Notes: a model not told the origin generated them from the sequence alone. Positions 1 through 11,538 are shown, counted from the stretch's first letter. The stretch: 64,000 bases of DNA from Takakia lepidozioides (GCA_030704615.1 CM060732.1:74505053-74569052); one strand, 5' to 3'. Translations and numbers: made by a program.

Positions 1-951
1 CAAATATCCGCTTGAACGAGGATGTTGTGGATTCTGAACTTCCAAGTGGACTAGTAGTTCAATGGCCCATGAAGCCTCAAAACGAGCCTGAAGCATATAT
101 TCCCTTCTTCTCAAGAAACAAGTTTTCACAACAAAGGGGCAAGCGGAAAGAGTAGGCGATGCGCGAGAGGAGGATCAAACACAAGGATCTGACACGCATG
201 AGCCCTCATCCAAAGCTTGTACACCAAATTCACATATACACTAACACCCGAATATCTGCCTTGACCTTGTGTCAGGGCGCCGTCTTTATACAAAAGACCT
301 AGCTTCAGTTGCCCGCTGCGTGGCGAGGCATCACAAGCCAAAACCCACGGTGTTGTTCTATCACCCTAGATTAGATGAAGGGCCAGGATGTGGCCACCAG
401 CCAAAATAACCCTAATCTAAATATCATTGTAACGGTTTAACGACATTATATGCCAAAAAATTTTACTATGGATGTGTATCGCCGTTTTGGATGAAACAGG
501 TCATTTCTAGCCTAGGCAAACATGGGCCATCACATATGTGAAGCCTACCCCCCACAAAAAATCTTGAGCTCCGCGAAGGAAAACAAATAATGAGGAAATA
601 TCACCCTCCACTGCTAGGTGAAAAACCTACCAAGGAAAAATCTGGCACCTGCAAGTTGGGTCGAGGACAAAATCCTGCAGAGAGTACAGATGGTGATATA
701 CCATGAAAACTAAAATATTTCTAAATCCCAGAGAGGTCAAGTCATAGGACCCCAAGAGTCACCATTCGCAAACTAAGACTAGACCGCTGAAGAGAAGATG
801 ATCAAGCTGAAGAAGATCGGCTAAGAAGATCAAGACATCACCCCACCGTGCGCCCCTCCACATTGATACAATGTGTAAGATCAAAAACTAGCTCGGAATG
901 CACCAAGTCCATCGAAGAAACAGGTTCATCCCGCACTTCAGTATTAGAGCC
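1..951. other. No recognisable gene
   Basis: I see no convincing coding region. Short open frames on both strands lack family motifs. Around 780-850 there is an AG-rich stretch with loose repeats of 'aagatcaag'. The adjacent minus-strand pol-like remnant suggests this is decayed retrotransposon or spacer DNA. Confidence 0.4.
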
Positions 952-1152
952 TTATAGAAGAAGGAGAGCACATCGCCCACGTAAAATCTGATAGATCAAG
1001 TATGGACCGTCGATCTTGAGCTTAGATTGGCATGCATGTTTGTCATGTTGTAATCGAACGCACACGGTTTGGCCCACCTGAAACATGTTAGAATACTTGA
1101 CCCGCTTGTTAAAATTACGGGCATGGGTTAGCTGAGCCCCTGGGGGATGCAC
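880..1152 (-). pseudogene. LTR-retrotransposon pol 3' remnant (region after the integrase)
   Basis: Read on the minus strand, this holds a short frame with FQVGQTVCVRL followed by KLKIDGPYLIYQIL. That pattern (hydrophobic-GD/Q-x-V...K-x-x-GPY-x-I) is typical of the SH3-like or chromodomain-like segment that follows the integrase core in Ty3/gypsy and Ty1/copia polyproteins. The frame stops just after the GPY block, but similar text (GS-NTEVRDEPVSSMDLV) continues past the stop, so it is broken. No integrase HHCC or DDE core is visible nearby. It lies in the same orientation as the truncated Ty3 element at 22-28 kb, but I cannot show they are related. Chance similarity in a short peptide is possible. 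Confidence 0.35.
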
Positions 1153-1854
1153 TCCTCATTAAATGTACCAGCCACGTGCGTGCACAGGAGGGGGTATTTT
1201 AAACCCCCCCATGTACAACATTATACATACAGAGGGAGGTTTAAAACACCTTAAATATAATTTTACAGGAGGGGGTTGGTGAGTTTTAAGGGGTAGTGTA
1301 GTGGTAAGAGTGGCGTTTAGGCCGCGATGCATCGCGGGATCATTTTTTTTATTTTTTATTTTTTTTTGGTCCACTACTACATATTAACGTTTTTATGACT
1401 ACGGGTGATATAAACCTTGGTAATCATGACTATATATGTGACTATGAAATGATGAAACCCATTGTTGGGTGAATTTTAATATATTTTAATCTAATGTAGT
1501 CATACGTTTTACTACATGACTAGGAGCCGCGGTCAAATATTGTTGACCAAGAACAGAGGCTTGGTTTATATAACTAGTAGTCATACGCAATACTACACGT
1601 CAGACACGTGCCACATAAGCTTATGAGTAAATGAAGGAGGGAGGCCCTACAAGTAATTATAGGCATTCACTATGTCATTTCCCCAAAAAACCACCAACTG
1701 TCGAGGGCGGCGGTACCTCTATTCTCTTCTCCTCTCTCCCCATTTGTCAGGGTTTTTGTCATGTAAGAGTCTACTCATACCAGTGCATGGTTCTCCCGGT
1801 CCAACTCCACAGTGGGAATAGAGGCATTTTATGTCAAGAGAGGTAGGGGCAAAT
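1153..1854. other. Non-coding spacer with poly-T tract and a SINE-head-like stretch
   Basis: No gene is seen. At about 1290-1312 a TAGTGTAGTGG string matches a pol III A box (TRGYNNARNGG). I find no B box at the right distance, so I do not call a tRNA or SINE. A poly-T/A tract lies at 1344-1368. Several copies of 'gtagtcata' or its complement lie between 1395 and 1590. Confidence 0.3.
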
Positions 1855-1857
1855 TTA

Positions 1858-2165
1858 CTTTGGCAATGATGATGGCCTAGATGGAAAAATATGGATTGTT
1901 GCTGGTGCCAGCTCTAGAGGGCTGTCAGTTGTGAACAAGGAGGATTTGGAGGAAGTTTTTGACCCTGACGAGTATGACAAGAAAATAAAGAAATCTTTTG
2001 TGCTCAATTTATTATGAGTCAGAGGATGCCGAACTTGATGAAGACCCAAAAATTTGGATATCATAGAGAAGCCTAATTTTGAGGATGAAGATGAAGCATT
2101 GGGACTGCCAAAGGACTCTGATAAGAAGATAGGCTTTGTTGCTGTACACGAGAAGCAAAAGATAC
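1858..2165 (+). pseudogene. KRI1-like (ribosome biogenesis) gene fragment, frameshifted
   Basis: On the plus strand one frame reads VNKEDLEEVFDPDEYDKKI, then a second frame gives YYESEDAELDEDPKIW, and a third gives EKPNFEDEDEALGLPKD. The order matches the conserved centre of eukaryotic KRI1 proteins: acidic EEDFDPEEYDKxM, then YY with acidic residues, then KPDFxxEDELLGLPKDWD. KRI1 is a nucleolar factor for 40S ribosome assembly. Three frames in about 220 bp with no splice-like junctions indicate decay, perhaps of a retro-copy. The rest of the gene is not visible on either side. The assignment rests on short acidic motifs, but their order is specific. Confidence 0.5.
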
Positions 2166-3382
2166 TAATCTTACTCTCATTTTTTATCTTCAAAACACAA
2201 CAGCTTTGTTTGGAAATCAATTTTTGGGTGATCTCAAATTGAGTTGACAACAAAAATAAATTGCAACACCTAATTTAAAGTTCATATGAAAAAAGATATA
2301 AATGAAAGTAGACTAGTTTAGACTGGGCAAAAATTTCGCAAAGTGAGCCACTGTAGCATGCTTCTGCCCTGCCCACAAACTCAACATCAAATACGAGTGT
2401 TGAATTGGGGGGTATGACACACAACCCTGCAATCCAGCAACTTCTCACGGTTTAGAAAAGACCTTTCAAAAATGAAGAGAAGGAAGAGAATGAAATGGAA
2501 CTATGTGGTTCAGGGATGGATTAAATGGGGCAGCTTGGCATGAGATGGCCCTTGGGTTGTTGCCTACAGTGAAACAGAGAATATGGCATGCTATTGGAGG
2601 CATATCAATCGTTGAGGCTATGTGCTTCCCCAACCACAGCTTAAAAGAAAAAAGAGGTTGCATCAACAACGATTATGGATATTGGATTGCAAGATTGCTA
2701 CCACAAGTAAGCGATGTGTAGGATATGGTATAATTGTAGGTCTTCCACCACAACCAAGTGGTGTAAGTATTTTACTCGTGAAATAGCTTTGAACCACCAA
2801 AAACCTCCCATGTTGGTCATAGTGGTAGAAGGGGTGAAGGTGCACAAGGCCAAGTTTGCAGGATATTGCTATGCATGTCACCCCGTCTACAACTCTACAA
2901 ATGGGCAAAGAATTGACAGGATCAAAGCGTGAATTGTACCAATATCATTGTGGATATTGCCCTGGCGTAGATGTATGCCAAATGTGGCAATATGTTGTTG
3001 TAGTTGAAGCTAGACAAAGGCCCAAGTATGTGGGTATGGGCTTTTTTTGATATAGGGATATTACTGCAGGTTGCCAGCGATGAAATCAGTGCTAATAGTT
3101 GCACAGTGGAAGATATTGGAAGTGTAGAATGGTGAAGTGTCAGACTGGGTCACTTCCCAACTTCTGGGTGCCAATGTTTTACAATCTGGATATGAATAAA
3201 TGGCCCTACTAGTGGCCAATCCACTAGTGCTTGATCACAACAGCTTATACTCGGAGGAATTGTGAGCATATTTGAATATCAATGTTCATTGATAGGTGGT
3301 ACCCAAAAAAATGTGACTACATGGGAACAGAAGAGTACATTTATTTGGAATGACAGGTAATACATGCACAAGAGTAGCATAT
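2166..3382. other. Unassigned stretch with several short open frames
   Basis: Three overlapping plus-strand open frames (2503-2721, 2714-2932, 2856-3050) follow each other with frame changes, as decayed coding DNA does. The residues are not biased like random AT-rich sequence (for example RDGLNGAAWHEMALG). I recognise no family and assign no function. Confidence 0.2.
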
Positions 3383-3739
3383 CTAATTGCCATCGACTGA
3401 ATCCGTGTCTGTGAATATGGAGGTATCTGTGTCATCATCACTGACCATAGCCTCAACGTCGGTGGAAGTATCTGTGTCTTCATGACAGACCTGTTGGTCA
3501 ACTGGGGGTTGTACCTCGCGTCGTCGGTATGGGGGTCGGAACAATGAGGCCAGCTGCTCTGGTGTCACTGTCTGAATTCGGTTGTGAGTTCGGCCAATAC
3601 TCAATGTCTCTTGTAGTTGTTGTGGAGTTAACAAGCCTTCAACTCTTGTCAGATCATCAATAGAAATTGAGATATCACACACCACTCTCTGTGATCGGGG
3701 GCTCTTCTCCAATACAACTTTCCATTGTCGTTCCTTCAC
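3383..3739 (-). CDS. Hypothetical acidic-tail open frame beside the CACTA element
   Basis: A 118-codon minus-strand frame with no in-frame ATG at its 5' end, so it is probably an exon or a truncated frame. The N-terminal part is basic (RQWKVVLEKSPRSQR), the middle is Q/L-rich (LLTPQQLQETLS), and the end is a striking Asp/Thr/Ser run (DTDTSTDVEAMVSDDDTDTS). It is collinear with the CACTA transposase pseudogene 1.6 kb upstream. It could be the second (TNPA-like) product or C-terminal tail of that element, but no homology supports this. Function is unknown. Confidence 0.3.
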   Translation of the reverse strand: MKERQWKVVLEKSPRSQRVVCDISISIDDLTRVEGLLTPQQLQETLSIGRTHNRIQTVTPEQLASLFRPPYRRREVQPPVDQQVCHEDTDTSTDVEAMVSDDDTDTSIFTDTDSVDGN

Positions 3740-4185
3740 ACACTCAGAAAAAAGACTTGATCAACATGTACTGGCAATACAAAAGGCTGTTCAGAAGGTG
3801 GTAGCATTTGATTGAAATTGACCAATGTGAAGCCACAATCATCTTCCTTCATTAATCTGGGTTGACGACCCACATTTTGGGCCCGTACCCAGGAGCACAA
3901 AAACACTACAGCCGTGTAATTTCATAGTCAATTTGCAAAATCTTCCTGATAAGACCCACATACCATACAGATTCCGTCTCATGCTTGAAAACTGATGAGA
4001 CTCCATAATCAAAGGATGTCATACTTTATGTGTTCATGCCTGGGGATGTAGCCCTGTAATGGTTGCCATATCCTGACATACTCTTGTATGTCAAGGCATA
4101 ATATGATGACCTCCGTCACGTCAGGTTCCGGGAATATTCTAGTAAAAAAAATATCAGATAAAATATTGTCACTTAAGCAGCCACG

Positions 4186-5066
4186 TCGCCGACACGGTGG
4201 CGGTGACAAATACATTTTGGAAAATAATGGCGGTCGCTTTATATTTCAGAAATTTAGAAATAAGAGCGACCGCCAATTCTGGCAGTCGCTTTATATTTCG
4301 GAATTTTAGAAATAAGAGCGACTGCCAACATGGCGTTCGCTTAATTTTTTTTATAAAAACAACAAAATTGGTGGTCGCATTGGCGGTCGGCTAATTTTTT
4401 TTTTTAAATAGCAACCTCCGTATTGGCGGTCACATAATTTTGAAAATATATAAAAAAAACAAGCGACCGCCATAATATGGCGGTCGCTTCAATTAAAAAA
4501 CAAAAACAAAAACAAAACAAAACAACGACTGCCATAATATGGCGGTCGATTTATTTTAAAAATATTACAAATATTAAAATATACTCATATTTATTTTATT
4601 TTATTTTTTAAGAACAGGGTGATAGTAGCCCTGTAAATTTATTAAAAAGGAGGTAAGGAAAAAATAACCTTACAGAGAGCCATAAGGCTGATGACTGAGA
4701 TACCACTCTGAGCCCGCAGATCTAAAGAGAGGGGGGGAGATAAAGTGGACAAAGCTAAGGCATGGCAGAATATTTTTCATTTCAGAAAATGCAGCGACCG
4801 CCAGTAATGTCGGATGCATTTTATTTTTATTTTCTTAAATAGAGCGACCGCCATTATTGGCGGTCGTTTTTTTTTTTTTTTTTTAAATAGAGCGACCGCC
4901 GCGGTCGCTTGTATATTTTTAATTTCTGAAAATACAGCGACCACCAATAATGACGATCGCTTTTATTTTTTGTTTTTTTAAACAGAGCGACCGCCATTAT
5001 TGGTGGTCATTTTATAAAAACAATAGACCGACCGCCATTATTGGCGGTCGCTTGTATAATTTTAAT
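4186..5066. repeat. CpG-rich palindromic repeat block, left of the CACTA transposase
   Basis: This block contains about ten whole or half copies of an inverted repeat with arms AGCGACCGCCA and TGGCGGTCGCT around a 4-nt centre (often TTAT), separated by 20-40 bp of T/A-rich DNA. Each unit can form a hairpin. Variants differ mainly by C-to-T or G-to-A changes. A similar, larger block (7535-9910) lies on the other side of the transposase. That is the expected position of CACTA subterminal repeats, which bind the element's own protein. Confidence 0.8.
4527..5066. repeat. Left copy of a ~540-bp direct duplication
   Basis: This stretch matches 7535-8090 in the same orientation almost throughout. 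Both share a palindrome unit, an AT-rich tract, the segment beginning 'agaacagggtga' with 'aaatttattaaaaaggaggt', a GA-rich stretch 'aaagagagggggg', and then four palindrome units in the same order. The duplicated copies flank the CACTA transposase. The inner segment (about 4610-4790), read on the minus strand, ends in an A-rich tail and may be a fragment of a poly(A)-tailed retroelement carried within the repeat. Confidence 0.75.
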
Positions 5067-5365
5067 TACTTTATTGAAGGACTATTTTACTCAAAGGGGA
5101 AAAAACACACAAAGTAGGAGGAAAAACCCTCAAGGAGAAACCTCAAATGGGAAAACAACCCTATTACTCGGAGCCCATTACAAAAAGGGGGAAAAACCTC
5201 AAGGAACAAACACAGGTAGCGTCTTTTGATCCCTCTTCACACATGTCTGCAGTTCCATCTAAGGCTACTGAGTCTGCGCTTCGCACACTACAACACATAC
5301 CATATCGGAGGCATATTGGAAAGTCTAAAATCAAGTCAAGGGAATCCTGGATAGCTGCTCACATC
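5067..5365. other. Spacer between palindrome block and transposase
   Basis: A purine-rich stretch with imperfect repeats of 'ggggaaaaacctcaagga' (5090-5210). I see no gene. It probably forms the 3' untranslated part of the minus-strand transposase transcript. Confidence 0.35.
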
Positions 5366-7541
5366 TCACATCAACCATGGGTAAACTGCATGTGAGGTGA
5401 AGTCCAAACATGCCCTTCTAATTTCATCTCTATGACTTACTTTGGGGTTCTGAGCGACAGCCTGCTTTAGCGTGCCATCTCCTTGGCAAAGGTCCACTGC
5501 TACCCTCACATCTCTATACATTTGTGCATAGCTGCAAAGGGCAAAACTACCGTGAGATGACCCGAAAATGCGGTTTTTATAGTACCCCATGTGCAGCAAC
5601 CTGCACGCTCCGTGGCTGTTTGTCTTGCATTTCATAAGCCACACTGTGATTTGGTCCATGGATGGAAGGAATTAGCATGAACTTGTGTTGTATAAATATC
5701 AATGGTCGAATGCATGTGTGGTCAAATTGGACCATGCGGTTGGTCACTATCATGTGCATTCCAGTACCCCTGTCAACCATGTCAACCATCATATGGCCTC
5801 GGACATCTTGCAAATGCAGATAGTAATCAGCAGCGAAAAACAAATGAATCTCTCCTCCAAAATCATAGGAGAATATGTTTTTGACCTTTGCTTTGTATGG
5901 TGTTGAATGCTCCACATTCTCCTGAACAACCACATTGTCCCCACACTTGTAGAGAATTCCTCTGAGCAACACTGACTTGTACAGTTTGATGGTTGTGTGA
6001 AAAGATCCCACATTCCAAGCGCCTAAGACTCCAGTCTGCATCAAGTGCTCTTGTAGATACGTGTGTGTATGTTCATCCATATTTACCAGGAGGTCCTTGT
6101 CATTCTTCTTACCAAGTAGTATTCCTTTCATTCTCATCAATTGCAGGCATGTCGTGCCTTCCAATGCTTTGAGTTTTTTCCATAACTCAAGCGTTTTTTT
6201 TATAGAAGTGACCTTCAACGCGCACTTCAAATGCCATGCTTGACAAGCAATATCTCTGCCAACCTCCCAATTAGCACGTTCGGGGACATAAACACTGCAT
6301 GAATTGCAAGAATATCCCTTTGGGCTCCCTGCATACCATCTATGTCCAAGAAGACATGACCTTGAACTTGTGTGAACAATTGGCGGGAATAGTACCTGAT
6401 GAATGAAACTTCCATTTGTTTTCTATTTGTATTGATTCGATGGTAGCGAGTAATCTCTCTCTCGTATGGGAAACACCAGTACAATTCATGAGGCCCAAAT
6501 CGTACCACATCCTCAAGGATGTGCCCTTACTGCCTTACACACTTTGGCCACATCCTGAAGAGCATTGGCATCACCTTGAAGCTCCAGAAATAATTTTGAT
6601 GTGAAAGACTTGAACAGGTTCAAACTGGCAATATGCATTACATCGTAAGTCAAGTCCTGGCTTATATCAAACCCATATAAATGGTATAAAGTCCAAAGAG
6701 CAGACTCTCCCGATATGCCCCCTTCTTGCAGAATTTGACGTTTCTCTTCTTCTGAAGATGCACGCTTTCATGCCCGCACACTGGTGTACAATGCTTCAGA
6801 TGTGCGTCTCGGTGGTGGATTTAGTAATTGTCTCCTATTCCCATCGTAGACATATCTCCCATCACGGGCTGTCGATTGCATGATACATCGTCTGCATCCA
6901 GATTTGTCTGATTGTTTGACCATCCCAATGCTACATTGGGCAGGGTGGTCCCCTGCAGGAGGGTATGAAATAGGTGCTTCAAATCCATCTAAGAAGGAAC
7001 CTTGCAATTCCTCAATTAACGGCTTCAAAAAAGCAGTCTTGGAATTTTTGACTCTATCCAAAAGTCCATCGTGAATAGAGTCCAAATGGATGAAAAGAAT
7101 AACAAGGAGACCTAAATCACTATCTTTGTCTACATTCAAGATTATCACCTCTACAACCCATCAATTCCGATTCGTGTGCCGAGTGGATGAGAACCCATCC
7201 CAGTGGGCCATGATTGCAATATTTCTCGGATCTCCTTTCACCATTACTCTGCGAGCGAGGATTGGCTGTCTACAATGCGTACATTCAAAATCATATAGCA
7301 TTCTATGTGGATCCCATGCACCCTCCAATACCTCGCTCCTTCCTGGAAATGATTTGTAGCTCTGCCCACATTGTGTATTCCTGCAAAGGACATGTAGTTC
7401 CCATTGTGACTCCGGATCCCAAAATTGTTGATAGGCACGCAACTTCACTCCATCCCAAAAGTCCTTTATGGTGGTAGGCACGTCCCCAACACCCTTACCC
7501 AACCACCGATCTCGAGCTCTGAACAAAACAGCAACTGCCAT
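5366..7541 (-). pseudogene. CACTA (En/Spm) TNP2-type transposase, degenerate
   Basis: Read on the minus strand from 7541 down, the parts appear in TNP2 order. First is a zinc-ribbon-like region with CRNTQCGQSY and CTHCRQP (7230-7420). Then come LKPLIEELQGSFLDGF and the AQCSIGMVKQSDKSGCRRC block with NRRQLLNPPPRRT (6790-7050), matching the Transposase_21 core. Next is GISGESALWTLYHLYGF with DVMHIASLNLF (6600-6730), then a DUF4218-like LYWCFPYEREITRYH (6430-6480). Last is a DUF4216-like KNIFSYDFGGEIHLFF (about 5830-5880). The frame is broken: an in-frame TGA near 6768, a 1-nt shift near 6511, and further frame changes near 7150 and 6230. The product would have cut and joined the element's ends in the nucleus. 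This copy cannot encode a full protein, although the domain order is intact. Confidence 0.8.
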
Positions 7542-8090
7542 AAAATGGCGGTCGTTTGATTTTAAAAAATTTAAAAATATTAAAAATATTAAAAATATAT
7601 TAACATTTATTTATTTATTTATTTATTTAAGAACAGGGTGAAAGTAGCCCTGTAAATTTATTAAAAAGGAGGTAAGGAAAAATAACCTTACAGAGAACCA
7701 TAAGGCTGATGACTGAGATACCACTCTAAGCCTGCAGATCTAAAGAGAGGGGGGAGATAAAGTGGACAAAGCTAAGACATGGCAGAATATTTTTCATTTC
7801 AGAAAATGCAGCGACCGCCACTAATGTCTGACACATTTAATTTTTTTTTTTAAATAGAGCGACCGCCATTATTGGCGGTCGCTTTTGTTTTTTTTTTTTT
7901 TTAAATAGAGCGACCGCCCTTACTGTCGGTCGCTTGTATATTTTTAATTTCTGAAAATGCAGCGACCACCAATAATGACGATCGCTTTTATTTTTTATTT
8001 TTTTAAACAGAGCGACCGCCATTATTGGTGGTCATTTTATAAGAAAAATAGACCGACCGCCATTATTGCGGTCGCTGTATATTTTAATTT
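7535..8090. repeat. Right copy of the ~540-bp direct duplication
   Basis: This is the counterpart of 4527-5066 (see there). The two copies differ by scattered point changes and small indels in the T-runs, so the duplication is not brand new. The distance between equivalent points is about 3.0 kb, which equals one transposase region plus one repeat copy. Confidence 0.75.
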
Positions 8091-9910
8091 TCTGAAACTC
8101 TTTTTTTTTAAAAAAAAAAATAGAGCGACCGCCATTATTGGCGGTCGCTTTTGTTTTTTAATTATTTTTAAATAGAGTGACGGCCATTACTGGCGGTCGC
8201 TAGTATATTTTTAATTTTTGAAAATGCTTCGACCGCCAGTTATGGCGGTCGCTTTTATTTTTTATTTTATGAATAGAGCGACCGCCATTATTGGTGGTCG
8301 CTTGTATATTTTTAATTTCTAAAAATGTTGCGACTGCCAGTAATGGCGGTCATTTTATTTATTTATTTTTATAATAGAGCTACCGTCGTTATTGGTGGTC
8401 GCTGTATGTTTTTTTTTTTTTAAATAGAGCGACCGCCAGTAATGGCGGTCGCTTTTTTGTTGTTTTTTTAAAATATAGCGACCGCCATTGTGGAAGGTGT
8501 GCCTTACGCGTGAACCGAGGAATGAGAAGGGGGGCAGATTAGCCAAGGGAGGCTCATTCTCCCCTCACTTCCTCTCCACATAACTTATGTGCGACCGCCA
8601 TTATGGCAGTCTTTTTTTGTTTTTTATTTAATTTTAAGTAAAGCGACGGCCATTAATGGCGATCGCTTGTATATTTTTAATTTCTGAAATGCCGACGCTA
8701 GTTAATGGCGGTCGCGTATATTTTTTTCATTTTTGAATAGAGCGCCCGCCATTCTAGTGGTCCGCTTGGTATATTTTTAATTTCTGAAAATGTTCGACTG
8801 CCAGTAATGGCGGTCGCTTTTAAATTTTTTGTTTTTTTTTTAATAGAGAGACCGTCGTTACTAGCGGTCGCTTTTATTGTTTAATTTTTTAAATAGAGCG
8901 ACCGCCATTACTGGCGGGCGTTTTTTTGTTGTTTTTTTTTAATGTAGGGACCGCCATGGTGGCGGTCGCTTCTCGAAGGTGTGCCTTACGCGTGGACTAA
9001 GGAATGTAGCGGGTTAGGGTGCAGATAGGCCAAGGGAGGCTCATTCTTCCCTCACTTCCCTCCACGCAACTGAGTGCTACAGCCATGTATTGGCGATCGC
9101 TTTTTTTATTTTTATTTTTTAAATAGAGGGACGGCCATTACTTTCGGTCGTTTGTAGATTTTTAATTGCTGAAAATGCTGCGACCGTCAATTATGGTAGT
9201 CGCTTTTATTTTCATTGCTAACCTTACCTACCCATTACCGGTTCTGGTGTCGTCTGTATATTTTTCATTTTTGAAAATGTTGCGACTACCAGTAATGGTG
9301 GTGGTTTTGTTTCTTTTTTTTTTTTCAATAGAGCGACCGTCGTTTCCAGCAGTCGCTTGTATTATTTAAATTTTTAATTAGCGACGCCATTTCTAGCGGT
9401 CGTTTTTTTGTTGTTTTTTTTAAATGTAGCGACCGCCTTGGGTGTCGGTCACTTCTATAATGTACTTAACGCGTGGACCGAGGAATGAGAAGGGGGGCGC
9501 AGATAAGCCAAGGGATGCTCATTCTCCACTCACTTCCTCTCCACACAACTTATGTGCGACCGCAATTATTGGCGGTCGCTTTTATTTATTTATTTATTTA
9601 AATAGAGCGACGGCCATTACTGGCGGTTTTGCTTGATAAATTTACTTTCTGAAAATACTAAAATACTGCGACCGCCAATTATGGCGGTCGCTTTTATTTT
9701 ACCGCCATTACTGGTGATCGCTTGTATATTTTTAATTTCTGGAAAGATTGCGACTGCCAGTAATGACGGTCGTTTTTATTTTTTTTAATTTTTTAATAGA
9801 GCGACCGTCGTTTTTGGTTGTCGCTTTTATTGTTTAATTTTTTAAATAGTGGGACTTTTTGTGTGGTTTTTTTTAAAATGTAGCTACCGCCATGGTGGTG
9901 GTCGCTTCGA
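7535..9910. repeat. Large array of CpG-rich palindromic repeats, right of the CACTA transposase
   Basis: About 25-30 units of the AGCGACCGCCA / TGGCGGTCGCT palindrome recur here, separated by T-runs, 'taaatagag' and 'tatatttttaatttctgaaaatg'. A longer unit of about 450 bp is also visible. The motif 'ggtgtgccttacgcgtgga(c/a)' followed by 'aggaatg' and 'agccaaggga' recurs at about 8495, 8978 and 9470, with a diverged copy near 9910. So the array is made of higher-order repeats. No coding sequence is seen. Confidence 0.8.
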
Positions 9911-10380
9911 AAAGGTGTGCCTTACATGTGGACCGATACGAGGAGGGAGGGGGGGGGGGGGGAAGGGGGGGGAGATAAGCCATGGAGGCTTCCTTCTCCC
10001 CTCACTTCTTCCTCCACACAACTTTGTGTGCATGACAATGTAACTATTCCATGACACCGTAGTCACGTGGAGAAGGAGCCATTGGTAGGGAGATTTTTTT
10101 TTGCCGCAATTTTGTGAAGTTCGTTGGAGAATTCTCCTATATAGCCCTTCCTCTAGCTTCCAGAACATTTCATTCTACTAAATTAGCTTTTAATAACGAT
10201 TATGACACTTATTCAAACCCGTTTCGTGTTAAGGGTAAGGGTCAATTGTAATTTTTCGATCGAGATTGCAGTTCCTTAATTCTTAGCCATTTCCACGTTT
10301 GTTTCAGTAGTGTTTAACTTTCCTAATTTCCTTACTTAGTAGTAACGTCATTTAGGGTTGCCATTTTGTTACAAAGATGG
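9911..10380. other. Non-coding stretch with a poly-G tract
   Basis: This begins with the last degenerate copy of the higher-order repeat. A tract at 9941-9972 is almost pure G and could form G-quadruplex structure. No gene is recognised. Confidence 0.4.
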
Positions 10381-11538
10381 CAGAGCCGGCCAGGACGATG
10401 AGCGTCAGGAAGAGATGACCCATAGAACATGGATGTGCTCCCTAATAAAATCAAATGGTCAAGGCAATGACTTGAATTGGGAAGTATATGATGACCCTAG
10501 CATACTAGCAGAAGAGGGATGAGAGGATTTTCCGAAGAGTTCATGTGCCAAGCACGAGATGCAAAAAATTCGTGAAATGGTGTCACAATCAAATCAATTG
10601 TGGCCTAGACCTAGGCAATGTGGTGCAAACCAGAACAATTGCGCGGACTCCGGTCTTGCATGAACTTTGCATTTCCAGCATGGGGCGACTGAGGTGCATT
10701 GCACGTGTTGGGTAACCACTTTTAAATGGCTAAATCTCGTACACCTTGGGCAGCCCTGTTGTACGTGGAGGTGATACTGTTGCGTTCAGTGAATTGGCAA
10801 CTGTTAGTAGGAGGAACGCAACGATGCAATACCATTTGTCGACCTCCAACACGTTTGGAACACCCCCGCTAAGATACTGGGCCCCCGTGCGCGAGGCACC
10901 GGTACCCCCAGGCTATGATACTAGGCGGCCCGAGGCACCGGTTCAACAAGTATCCGGAACGTTTAGAGGATACTGGTGGAAACAAACCCGAGTCCGAATC
11001 CTGCAGAACCTTGTGAAATGACAGACTGGCATAGCCGAGTTGGAGGGTACATTGCAGAACACCCTCAAAACAATGAAGGCACTGTCCACAATGACGTTCG
11101 AAGAACGACGTGGACATTTTCGCGGATTTTACAATGTCGACTCGCAATATTGACCGCATCATTGCCGGAATTACGCGACATCTTTGACTCTCGTCACTCG
11201 TGAGATTCTGCAAGAAAGTCACTTTCGCCGAAAATACGGATGCTTGGTCAGAATTGATCACATGTCATTGGGCCCCTTATTGACCACAAGATCACGTCCC
11301 AGGCTCTCCGTATTGCAGTGCAAATCAGGCCACAATATCACATCACTCCCTTGGTCCCCGACAGTGACGACAAGAATTCGAATGAGTAGCAACGTAGTAC
11401 ATACAATGTGGATTTTTGTTGTCCTTGAATTTCTGAAACACACTGATAGCACTACGCCATTTTGTATATGCAACTAATTTTGTTATACACATGTGGGCAA
11501 CTTACAAATTTCAATTGCATGAACAGCGTAACGCGTTT
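10381..11538 (+). pseudogene. Decayed coding-like region of unknown family
   Basis: Several plus-strand frames look like former coding sequence. Near 10400-10620 one frame reads NDLNWEVYDDPSILAEEG, then a stop, then further coherent residues. Near 11025-11150 another reads IAELEGTLQNTLKTMKAL then TFEERRGHFRGFYN, with heptad-like spacing suggesting a coiled coil. Stops and frame changes break it. The 3' part runs into the assembly gap. I do not recognise the family. Confidence 0.3.

Noticed and set aside
4186-9910. CRISPR-like array of palindromic repeats
   Set aside because: Spacing and spacers are irregular, spacers are low-complexity A/T, no cas genes occur, and the genome is eukaryotic.
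3200-11500. Exact CACTA...TAGTG termini for the TNP2 element
   Set aside because: Several CACTA and TAGTG pentamers occur by chance, but none are paired with matching inverted ends and a 3-bp duplication.
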